From NCBI GenBank assembly GCA_027356675.1, contig DAHVXO010000007.1, positions 1 through 5,072 on the forward strand: a stretch of DNA of 5,072 nt, in the 5' to 3' direction. Position 1 is the first letter of the stretch, and each line of letters begins with the position of its first letter. Shown in pieces: positions 1 through 5,072 of this stretch. Origin of the DNA: Symbiobacteriaceae bacterium. GTDB lineage: Bacteria > Bacillota_E > Symbiobacteriia > Symbiobacteriales > Symbiobacteriaceae. A model generated the notes under the pieces. It ran no database searches and was not told the origin of the DNA. It was given only the letters and a program-made list of their open reading frames with translations. A program made the translations under genes and the position numbers.

Positions 1-15
1 GTGGCCGGGCGTCAT

Positions 16-380
16 GCCGCCCTCTTTCTGTGAGCAGATCCCAGTTCATGAAATAGTGCTTTGTGCAGGGCGTTGCCGGATGAATGCCAGATACATCAGG
101 TCATAGTTACAAAATATGGCTTTGATGGCCGGGCGACCCCCGGGTCCTGCCTGACTCATGCCGGATGCACCACCAACCCTTCGAGATGCAACACGCCGTT
201 ACAGATCTATATCAGGTCCTCACCTGGATACCAGCTGAATGCAACAAGGTGTTACAAATCCATAGACCGCGATTATGGGGATATATTCCGCGGGGAGGGC
301 GGTCACATTTGACAAATTCAGCGAAGATGTACTAACTTCCGGGACAGGCGTTTGGCCGGTATCGGCGCCATCCGCGGCAG
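16..380. other. Gene-poor spacer downstream of aceA
   Basis: I see no convincing gene in this stretch. It is clearly more AT-rich than the genes beside it. The one longer open frame (61-312, plus, TTG start) gives a Cys-rich, low-complexity product without a ribosome binding site or recognisable motif, so I treat it as chance. What the stretch does hold is a pair of similar dyads (188-202 and 241-255), a GACCGC/GCGGTC inverted pair (265-270 and 299-304), and a perfect short palindrome ATTTG-A-CAAAT (307-317) that also contains TTGACA (309-314). No well-spaced -10 box follows that TTGACA: the best candidate, TACTAA at 330, is only 15 bp away and matches poorly. The spacer is best read as the 3' flank of aceA plus the upstream control region of a gene lying to the left on the minus strand. 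Confidence 0.6.
186..261. repeat. Two copies of a dyad repeat, candidate operators
   Basis: Two copies of ATGCAACA-N4-GTTACA-(A/G)ATC begin at 186 and 239, exactly 53 bp apart. Within each copy TGCAAC and GTTACA form an imperfect inverted repeat (arms TGCAAC and TGTAAC, 5 of 6 matching) around a 5-bp centre, and the 4 variable bases all fall in that centre. Conserved arms with a free centre and a spacing close to five helical turns are what a pair of dimeric repressor or activator sites looks like. As minus-strand RNA the same sequences could form 5-bp hairpins with 5-nt loops. A lone GTTACA half-site lies at 106-111. No regulator can be named. Confidence 0.4.
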
Positions 381-415
381 AAAAAAGGACCCGACTCCTA
401 CGGAGCCGGGTCCTT
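381..415 (-). terminator. Rho-independent terminator of aceA
   Basis: On the minus strand, starting 8 nt past the aceA stop codon, a 14-bp stem (402-415 pairing with 385-398, one G-T wobble) closes on a 3-nt GTA loop and runs straight into a tract of six T (386 down to 381, sharing its first bases with the stem foot). This is a complete intrinsic terminator and marks the 3' end of the aceB-aceA transcript. On the plus strand the stem is followed by TTGCAAATCCC rather than a T run, so it is efficient in one direction only. Confidence 0.93.
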
Positions 416-423
416 GCAAATCC

Positions 424-1719
424 CTAAGCCGACTTCTTAGCGAACTGCTCCTCTTCGGTAGACCCCTTGAGCGCCAGCGTCGAGGCCGCACCACCGGTGA
501 TGACCTGCGAGACTTCATCGAAGTAGCCGGTCCCGACCTCACGCTGATGCTTGGTAGCCGTATAGCCATGCTGCTCCATCCCGAACTCCATCTCCTGGAG
601 CCGCACGTAGGCGGTCATGCCCTCCTCGGCGTACCCCCGGGCCAGTTCGAACATCGAGGCATTCAGCGCATGGAACCCGGCCAGGGTGATGAACTGGAAC
701 TTGTAGCCCATGGCCCCCAGCTCCTGCTGGAACTTGGCGATGGTCTCGTCGTCCAGGTGGCGCTTCCAGTTGAACGAGGGTGAGCAGTTGTAGGCCAGGA
801 GCTTGCCGGGGAAGTGCTTGTGGATGCCCTCGGCGAACGCCTTCGCCTCCGCCAGATCGGGCTTGGCGGTCTCGCACCAGATCAGGTCGGCATACGGGGC
901 ATACGCCACGCCCCGGGCGATGGCCGACTCGATGCCCGACCGCACCCGGAAGTACCCCTCCGCCGTGCGCTCACCCGTGCAGAACTCCTGATCCCGGGGG
1001 TCGACGTCGCTGGTCAGCAGGTTGGCGCCCAGGGAGTCCGTGCGGGCGACCACCAGGGTGGGGGTGCCCATCACATCGGCCGCCAGACGGGCCGCAGTCA
1101 GAGTCCGGATGTGCTGGGAGGTCGGGATCAGGACCTTCCCGCCCATGTGGCCGCACTTCTTCTCCGACGCCAGCTGGTCCTCCCAGTGGACGGCGGCCGC
1201 GCCAGCCTCGATCATGCCTTTCATCAACTCGAAGGCGTTGAGCGGTCCGCCGAAGCCGGCCTCCGCATCCGCCACGATGGGGACCATCCAGTTCACATCG
1301 TGCTTGCCCTCGGACCAGTGGATCTGATCGGCCCGCCGCAGGGCGTTGTTGATGCGCCGTACCACCGCCGGCACGCTGTTGGCGGCGTAGAGGCTCTGAT
1401 CGGGGTACATCTGTTCGCTGAGGTTGGCGTCAGCCGCCACCTGCCAGCCGCTCAAATAGATGGCCTCCAGCCCGGCCTTGACCTGCTGGATCGCCTGGTT
1501 GCCGGTCAGTGCCCCCAGCGACCCCACGTACTCCCGGGACCCCAGCAGCTGCCAAAGCCGCTCGGCCCCCCGCCGTGCGATGCTCTGCTCCACCGGGAAG
1601 GAGCCGCGCAGCCGGATCACATCTGCGGCTGAATAAGTGCGGGTAACGCCCTGCCACCGGGCGTCGGTCTCCCACTCGTGCTCAAGCTTCGCCGTCTCCT
1701 GAATCATTTGGTCTCGCAT
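424..1719 (-). CDS. aceA: Isocitrate lyase
   Basis: This cytosolic Mg-dependent enzyme cleaves isocitrate to succinate and glyoxylate, the first step of the glyoxylate shunt. The 431-residue product is the usual length of the short bacterial class (428 in Mycobacterium tuberculosis ICL1, from memory). Visible landmarks are the substrate-binding SGW at residues 90-92 followed by QVAADAN, the Mg-binding [10 protein letters not shown] (Asp151), the signature KKCGHM at 187-192 with catalytic Cys189, NCSPSFNW at 311-318, and TLAGFH at 345-350. The C-terminal lid segment (about 409-431) is intact. The ATG at 1719 is chosen because GAGGGGGAG (1727-1735) lies 7 nt upstream. The gene follows aceB by 174 bp on the same strand and ends 8 nt before a strong terminator, so it is probably the last gene of an aceB-aceA unit. 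No frameshift or missing active-site residue is seen. Confidence 0.98.
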   Translation of the reverse strand: MRDQMIQETAKLEHEWETDARWQGVTRTYSAADVIRLRGSFPVEQSIARRGAERLWQLLGSREYVGSLGALTGNQAIQQVKAGLEAIYLSGWQVAADANLSEQMYPDQSLYAANSVPAVVRRINNALRRADQIHWSEGKHDVNWMVPIVADAEAGFGGPLNAFELMKGMIEAGAAAVHWEDQLASEKKCGHMGGKVLIPTSQHIRTLTAARLAADVMGTPTLVVARTDSLGANLLTSDVDPRDQEFCTGERTAEGYFRVRSGIESAIARGVAYAPYADLIWCETAKPDLAEAKAFAEGIHKHFPGKLLAYNCSPSFNWKRHLDDETIAKFQQELGAMGYKFQFITLAGFHALNASMFELARGYAEEGMTAYVRLQEMEFGMEQHGYTATKHQREVGTGYFDEVSQVITGGAASTLALKGSTEEEQFAKKSA

Positions 1720-1726
1720 GATCGTT

Positions 1727-1735
1727 CTCCCCCTC
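1727..1735 (-). promoter_or_regulatory. Ribosome binding site of aceA
   Basis: On the minus strand GAGGGGGAG sits 7 nt before the ATG at 1719. It is G-rich rather than an exact AGGAGG, but position and composition support translation from this ATG. Confidence 0.75.
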
Positions 1736-1820
1736 TTAACTAGGTCAGGAGCTCCCTCGGTTCAGGACCGACCGCAGGTCGACCAGAGGCGCCAGGTGGT
1801 TCCGAAGGTACCCCGAGAGC

Positions 1821-1848
1821 CCGGTCAGGCCGGGCCTGCGGGAGCTTA
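1821..1848. repeat. 28-bp direct repeat, copy 1
   Basis: This copy is identical over 28 bp to 1869-1896, 48 bp further on. It begins CCGGTCAGG and ends GGGAGCTTA. It contains the 13-bp palindrome CAGGCC-G-GGCCTG (1826-1838). The flanking bases differ on both sides, so the repeat is exactly bounded. Confidence 0.9.
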
Positions 1849-1857
1849 CCACCTCGC

Positions 1858-1894
1858 AGCTCCCTCGGCCGGTCAGGCCGGGCCTGCGGGAGCT
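1858..1894 (-). other. Hairpin immediately downstream of aceB
   Basis: AGCTCCC (1858-1864) and GGGAGCT (1888-1894) form a perfect 7-bp outer stem around a GC-rich interior that can itself fold (CAGGCC/GGCCTG, or CCGG/CCGG). It starts at the aceB stop codon in the transcript. Without a following U run it looks more like an mRNA-stabilising or processing stem than an intrinsic terminator. Function is inferred from position only. Confidence 0.5.
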
Positions 1895-1896
1895 TA
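1869..1896. repeat. 28-bp direct repeat, copy 2, overlapping the aceB stop
   Basis: This is the second exact copy. Its last three bases (TTA, 1894-1896) are the TAA stop codon of aceB read on the minus strand, so the repeat starts inside the gene's end and extends downstream. It carries the palindrome CAGGCC-G-GGCCTG at 1874-1886. The final amino acids of AceB lie outside the repeat. Confidence 0.9.
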
Positions 1897-3537
1897 GTCA
1901 ATCAGCGCGTAAGCCGGGATGGTCAGGAACTCCACGAACTGCTCGCTGAAGGCCATCGCTTCAAAGAGCGTCCGGGCCTCTGCGAAGCGCCCACCCCGGA
2001 AGGCCAGTTCGCCGATCCCCTGTTGGATGCGCTCCAGCTCCTCGTCTGCGATCAGCCGGACCAGCGCCGGCGTGATCTGCGGTCCCTCGTCACCGAGGCG
2101 GACGCTGTGGCGGATCCACTGCCAGACCTGAGACCGGGAGATCTCAGCGGTCGCCGCATCTTCCATTAGATTGTGGATGGCTGCCGCTCCCACACCCCGC
2201 AGCCAGGATTCGATATACTGGATGCCGACGTTGACGTTGAGCCGTAGGCCGGCCTCGGTCACCGCACCGCCCGTCACCCGCATGTCGGTCAGCTGCGCTG
2301 CCGTCACGTTGATGTCGTCCCTTTGCCGCTCGATCTGGTTGGGCCGGTCGCCCAGGACTTCATCGAAGGCGGCTGTGGCGGTGGCGACCAGGTCCGGATG
2401 CGCCACCCAGGTCCCGTCGAAGCCGTCGCCGACCTCGCGGACCTTGTCTGCGCGCACATGGCGCAGGGCGATTTCGTTGACCCCCGCATCCCGCCGGCTG
2501 GGAATGAAGGCCGCCATGCCCCCCATGGCATGGGCGCCACGGCGATGGCAGGTCTTGACCAGCAGTTGGGCATAGGCCCGCATGAACGGGGTCGTCATGG
2601 TGACCTGGCTCCGGTCGGGGAGCAGGCACTCGGGGCGGGCGCCCAACTTTTTGATCGAACTGAAGATATAGTCCCAGCGGCCGGCGTTCAGGCCTGCGGA
2701 GTGCTCACGCAGGGCGTACAGGATCTCATCCATCTCAAAAGCGGCCAGAATGGTCTCGATCAGGACCGTCGCCTTGATGGTGCCCCGGGGAATGCCCAGG
2801 GTCTCTTCGGCGTACGTGAAGACGTCGTTCCAGAGGCGGGCCTCCAGGTGGCTCTCCAGCTTTGGGAGGTAGAGGTAGGGGCCGGTCCCCTTCTCCAGCA
2901 ACCGGCGGGCGTTGTGGAAGCAGTACAGGCCAAAGTCCAGGAGGCTGCCCGACATGGGCTCGCCGTCTACCAGGATGTGCTTCTCGGGCAGGTGCCAGCC
3001 CCTCGGCCGGACCATCAGCACGGCGTGGCGCTCGTTTAGCTTGTAGACCCGGCCGTCCGGGTTGGTGTGGGTGATCGTGCCTTGGATGGCTTCGATCAGG
3101 TTGGCCTGGCCTTCGATCAGGTTGGCCCAGGTCGGGGTGTTGGCGTCCTCAAAGTCCGCCATGAAGACCCGGGCGCCCGAATTGAGGGCATTGATGATCA
3201 TCTTGCGGTCCGTGGGGCCGGTAATCTCCACCCGGCGGTCCTGCAGGTCCCGGGGCACCGTGGCGACCTGCCACTCGCTCTCCCGGATGTGGGCGGTCTC
3301 CGGGCGAAAGCCCAGGGTCGCGTCGGCATCCAACTCAGCCTGCCGATCAGCCCGCCGCCGCAGCAACTCCAGGCGTGTGGCACCAAACTCCCGCTGCAGG
3401 CCCGCCACGAAGGCGAGGGCCCCGGGCGTGAGAATCTCGGCAAAGACGCCCTGGACCGGGCCCAGAACCTCGAGTCCCGTTCGGTCTTCCATCCCCCGTA
3501 GCTGGCTGACCAATCTCCCGTCCCCCTCACCGCTCAT
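1894..3537 (-). CDS. aceB: Malate synthase A
   Basis: This cytosolic enzyme condenses glyoxylate with acetyl-CoA to give malate and CoA, the second step of the glyoxylate shunt. The 547-residue product matches the A-type (about 530 residues), not the 720-residue G-type. The family signature [16 protein letters not shown] is at 277-292. By comparison with E. coli AceB the catalytic residues are all present: Arg177 in [12 protein letters not shown], Mg ligands Glu261 in LIET and Asp289 in RWDYIF, and the general base Asp460 in [26 protein letters not shown] (105-121) and MADFED (126-131) are further family blocks. The start is uncertain. The ATG at 3537 has no Shine-Dalgarno, whereas an in-frame TTG at 3513 has GAGGGGG 8 nt upstream. 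A third option is the ATG at 3492, just before the conserved LEVLGPV. The gene leads aceA on the same strand. Confidence 0.98.
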   Translation of the reverse strand: MSGEGDGRLVSQLRGMEDRTGLEVLGPVQGVFAEILTPGALAFVAGLQREFGATRLELLRRRADRQAELDADATLGFRPETAHIRESEWQVATVPRDLQDRRVEITGPTDRKMIINALNSGARVFMADFEDANTPTWANLIEGQANLIEAIQGTITHTNPDGRVYKLNERHAVLMVRPRGWHLPEKHILVDGEPMSGSLLDFGLYCFHNARRLLEKGTGPYLYLPKLESHLEARLWNDVFTYAEETLGIPRGTIKATVLIETILAAFEMDEILYALREHSAGLNAGRWDYIFSSIKKLGARPECLLPDRSQVTMTTPFMRAYAQLLVKTCHRRGAHAMGGMAAFIPSRRDAGVNEIALRHVRADKVREVGDGFDGTWVAHPDLVATATAAFDEVLGDRPNQIERQRDDINVTAAQLTDMRVTGGAVTEAGLRLNVNVGIQYIESWLRGVGAAAIHNLMEDAATAEISRSQVWQWIRHSVRLGDEGPQITPALVRLIADEELERIQQGIGELAFRGGRFAEARTLFEAMAFSEQFVEFLTIPAYALID

Positions 3538-3597
3538 CTGTGCTCATGATAGGGGCTGCGGGGGCTGGGGGCGTCGCAATTGCGGTGAAACGACACA

Positions 3598-3611
3598 TTT
3601 CCACCTGGAAA
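3598..3611. promoter_or_regulatory. Palindrome TTTCCA-CC-TGGAAA, candidate operator
   Basis: Perfect 6-bp inverted arms surround a 2-bp centre about 60 bp upstream of the first aceB ATG, a typical distance for an operator. The arms TTTCCA and TGGAAA are the same hexamers that I recall in the E. coli IclR site of aceBAK, but in the opposite order, so this is a resemblance and not an identification. Confidence 0.35.
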
Positions 3612-3628
3612 GTCGCGTACAGCAAGGC

Positions 3629-3652
3629 GCCGGAGCAGGGGCTGCTCCAGGC
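3629..3652. other. GC-rich hairpin in the aceB upstream region
   Basis: GGAGCAG (3632-3638) pairs with CTGCTCC (3642-3648) around a GGG loop, and the stem extends by GCC/GGC (3629-3631 with 3650-3652) past one bulged base, for ten base pairs in all. No T tract follows directly on either strand, so it is not a convincing terminator. It could be a 5' leader stem of aceB or a protein-binding dyad. Confidence 0.4.
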
Positions 3653-3861
3653 GGTATCACTGCTTCGGCCAAACGCGGTTTTTGTAATCCGAATGTGATG
3701 AAAGCTTTTGTGAATTGTGGGACGAATGCCGGACGTTTGCCCGGAGATGCAGCTAGCCTGTGATTTCAGGCAGTTGATCGGCGTTTGTGCGATCGCGTCG
3801 AACTTTCAACTGACTGCATCCGTTCAATGAGACGTGTCCCGCCGTACGTGTCACGCGGGCG

Positions 3862-3869
3862 AAGGGAAG
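3862..3869 (+). promoter_or_regulatory. Ribosome binding site supporting the GTG start of comEC
   Basis: AAGGGAAG ends 8 nt before the GTG at 3878, with its GGG core 11 nt upstream. The alternative ATG at 3827 has only ACTGCATCCGTTCA before it and no such site. This decides the start in favour of GTG, at moderate confidence. Confidence 0.5.
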
Positions 3870-3877
3870 CTCGAATT

Positions 3878-5072
3878 GTGCGTCTGGCTCTCTGGGGGGC
3901 TTCAGCCCTGGCCGCCGGGATTGCGTTAGCTGACTGGTTGCGGCCTCATCCCGGTCTTGCGCTCGTAGCTGTCGGCGTAAGCGCAATTCCGGCCGCTGTC
4001 GCCCGAGGGCGTCGGGCGGCGGTCCTCTTCCTGCTCACCGTAAGTTTCCTTGGGGCCACGCACTATGCCTTCGACATGACTGCCGGAAGGGGTAACCTGG
4101 GAGCCTGGGAAGGGCAGAAGGTGACTCTGGTTGGCACGGTCACCGAGGAACCGGAACTGCGTAAGCCACGGGGCGTTGGCTATGTTGTCCGGGTGGAGCG
4201 GGTTGATGCAAATAGCGCTTCCGGCCGTCTCTATGTAACCCAGTGGAGCGAACACGCCCCGGGTTTTGGGCATCGGATCCAAATCACGGGCACGCTAAAG
4301 ACCCCACCGGGTGCTCGCTTTCCTGGTGGGTTTGATCGCGCCGCGTACTTGGCGCGCCAAGGCATCTACCTTACCCTTGACACGGACAATGTCACGGTCA
4401 TGGGGCCCGGAGCCATCAGCCTGGTGCGCCGGGCCGCAGTGGCGGCACGAGTCTCCATGGAAAACGTCCTGAAAAGAACACTCTCACCGCGGGATGCGGC
4501 TCTCATGGCAGGTCTCCTCTTTGGCAGTCGCACGGACCTGCCGGCGGATATCCGCGATGCCTTCAGGTCCAGCGGAGTGTTCCATTTATTGGCCGTAAGT
4601 GGCGGAAACCTGGCCATGGTGGTGATTCCGGTCATTGGCATCTTGCGCAGGACCGGCGTTCCACAACGGTGGGCATCAGCCGTGGCCATACCGCTGGTGG
4701 TCTTCTTCGTCTTTCTGACCGGCGCCGGTCCTTCAGTCCTCCGTGCAGGCCTGATGGCCATGCTCGTCCTGCTTGGCGATGTCCTGCGGCGTGAACGGAA
4801 TGCTTTGAACACCCTGGGCGCCGCCGCGTTCGTTCTCCTGCTCGCTCAGCCCGCGCTGCTGTTCGATCTGGGGTTTCAACTCTCCGTTAGCGCTACGCTG
4901 GGGATTCTCCTGTTCGCGAGGCGCATCGAGGCGTGGCTCACCCTGCACACATCCAGGTGGTTCGGGCGCAGGGTCGGTCCGTGGCTGGCCGCCGGCCTGT
5001 CCGTCACAATCGCTGCCCAGTTGCTGGTGGAGCCCATAAGCCTCCACAGCTTTGGTTTTTTCTCAACGATTG
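3878..5072 (+). CDS. comEC: ComEC/Rec2-type DNA-uptake channel, N-terminal part (cut by window edge)
   Basis: ComEC forms the inner-membrane channel that passes single-stranded DNA into the cytoplasm during natural transformation. The frame runs open to the right edge, giving 398 codons of a protein that is usually 700-800 residues. A membrane helix starts at once (about 3-19), a second follows (about 48-65), then a soluble N-terminal (DUF4131/OB-like) part with GQKVTLVGTVTEEPEL (79-94) and PGGFDRAAYLARQGI (149-163). The competence domain begins near 204 and shows HLLAVSGGN (236-244), PSVLRAG (285-291) and FDLGFQLSVSATLG (329-342), all family hallmarks. The C-terminal metallo-beta-lactamase-like domain, if present, lies outside. 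The GTG start gives the helix right at the N terminus; an in-frame ATG at 3827 would add 17 mostly basic residues. Divergent from aceB, with no functional link apparent. Confidence 0.93.
   Translation, partial: MRLALWGASALAAGIALADWLRPHPGLALVAVGVSAIPAAVARGRRAAVLFLLTVSFLGATHYAFDMTAGRGNLGAWEGQKVTLVGTVTEEPELRKPRGVGYVVRVERVDANSASGRLYVTQWSEHAPGFGHRIQITGTLKTPPGARFPGGFDRAAYLARQGIYLTLDTDNVTVMGPGAISLVRRAAVAARVSMENVLKRTLSPRDAALMAGLLFGSRTDLPADIRDAFRSSGVFHLLAVSGGNLAMVVIPVIGILRRTGVPQRWASAVAIPLVVFFVFLTGAGPSVLRAGLMAMLVLLGDVLRRERNALNTLGAAAFVLLLAQPALLFDLGFQLSVSATLGILLFARRIEAWLTLHTSRWFGRRVGPWLAAGLSVTIAAQLLVEPISLHSFGFFSTI

Larger units (their letters stand above)
1720..1893 (-). other. aceB-aceA intergenic leader rich in inverted repeats
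   Basis: This 174-bp gap holds no gene. It is built from repeated blocks: AGCTCCCTCGG at 1750-1760 and 1858-1868, and a 28-bp block at 1821-1848 and 1869-1896. The block pairs make two modules, the left one (1750-1848) carrying 60 extra bp between its two blocks, the right one (1858-1896) contiguous. Further pairing potential comes from ACCACCT (1848-1854) with AGGTGGT (1794-1800) and CGACC-GCA-GGTCG (1769-1781). The aceA mRNA leader is therefore likely to be strongly folded. No T-rich tract follows any stem, so a classic terminator between the genes is not supported. I recognise no riboswitch or T-box core. Confidence 0.6.
3538..3877. promoter_or_regulatory. Divergent intergenic region between aceB and comEC
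   Basis: These 340 bp lie between two divergent genes and should contain both promoters. The AT-rich part (about 3679-3718) is the likeliest promoter zone, but I cannot find a -35/-10 pair with good spacing on either strand. Palindromes are frequent: CGCAATTGCG (3575-3584), TTTCCA-CC-TGGAAA (3598-3611), a GC-rich hairpin (3629-3652) and AAAGCTTT (3701-3708). TGAAAGCTTTTGTG (3699-3712) only loosely resembles a catabolite-repression (cre) site because the central CG is missing. A G-rich patch on the plus strand (3552-3570, three G runs) makes the aceB leader C-rich just before its first ATG. Confidence 0.55.

Noticed and set aside
61..312. 83-codon plus-strand open frame with TTG start
   Set aside because: No ribosome binding site, odd Cys-rich composition, no codon bias like the neighbours and no recognisable domain; it overlaps the dyad repeats.
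814..1632. Long plus-strand open frame opposite aceA
   Set aside because: It is the antisense shadow of a high-GC gene; the minus-strand frame has every isocitrate lyase motif.
1720..1893. T-box or riboswitch in the aceA leader
   Set aside because: AGGTGGTAAGC only superficially resembles the T-box sequence; there is no terminator/antiterminator pair or known aptamer core.
1821..1896. CRISPR-like array
   Set aside because: Only two copies with a 20-bp gap, overlapping a stop codon, and no further repeats or cas genes.
2323..3039. Long plus-strand open frame opposite aceB
   Set aside because: Antisense shadow of malate synthase; composition follows the codon pattern of the real gene.
3552..3570. 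G-quadruplex in the plus strand
   Set aside because: Only three G runs of three or more are present in the patch, so a standard four-run motif is not met.
3062..3763. 233-codon plus-strand frame crossing from aceB into the divergent gap
   Set aside because: Mostly antisense to aceB, Ser/Arg-rich, no start signal; the open extension into the gap carries no motif.
3753..4282. Two minus-strand frames at the 5' end of comEC (3753-3986 and 3926-4282)
   Set aside because: They overlap each other and the comEC reading frame, which has clear family motifs; no ribosome binding site was evident.

Overview
The window carries a glyoxylate-shunt gene pair on the minus strand and, divergent from it, the start of a DNA-uptake channel gene on the plus strand. 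The genes are GC-rich with strong G/C third-position bias. Shine-Dalgarno-like G-rich sites precede aceA and comEC, and aceA ends in a textbook intrinsic terminator with a U tract. These features would fit a GC-rich Gram-positive (Firmicutes-type) bacterium, but nothing here fixes the taxon, and ComEC also occurs in Gram-negative bacteria.

Layout: 1-380 is a gene-poor, visibly more AT-rich spacer. It holds two spaced copies of an operator-like dyad, a short palindrome and a possible start of a further minus-strand gene at the very edge. A bidirectional-looking stem with a minus-strand U tract (381-415) terminates aceA. Isocitrate lyase (aceA, 424-1719, minus) is preceded by a 174-bp gap containing a 28-bp direct repeat and inverted repeats. 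Malate synthase A (aceB, 1894-3537, minus) lies upstream of aceA. A 340-bp divergent intergenic region (3538-3877) with several palindromes separates aceB from comEC (3878 to beyond the right edge, plus), of which only the N-terminal domain and much of the membrane competence domain are present.

Isocitrate lyase splits isocitrate into succinate and glyoxylate, and malate synthase condenses glyoxylate with acetyl-CoA to give malate. Together they bypass the CO2-releasing steps of the TCA cycle and allow net growth on acetate, fatty acids or other C2 sources. Both enzymes keep every catalytic residue I could check. The order aceB-aceA with one terminator at the end suggests a single transcription unit. 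comEC is functionally unrelated and merely shares the intergenic region.

I did not find an undescribed multi-gene system. The points worth a second look are regulatory or structural DNA: the paired dyads at 188-255, the repeat that overlaps the aceB stop codon, the palindrome cluster upstream of aceB, and uncertain start codons for aceB and comEC.
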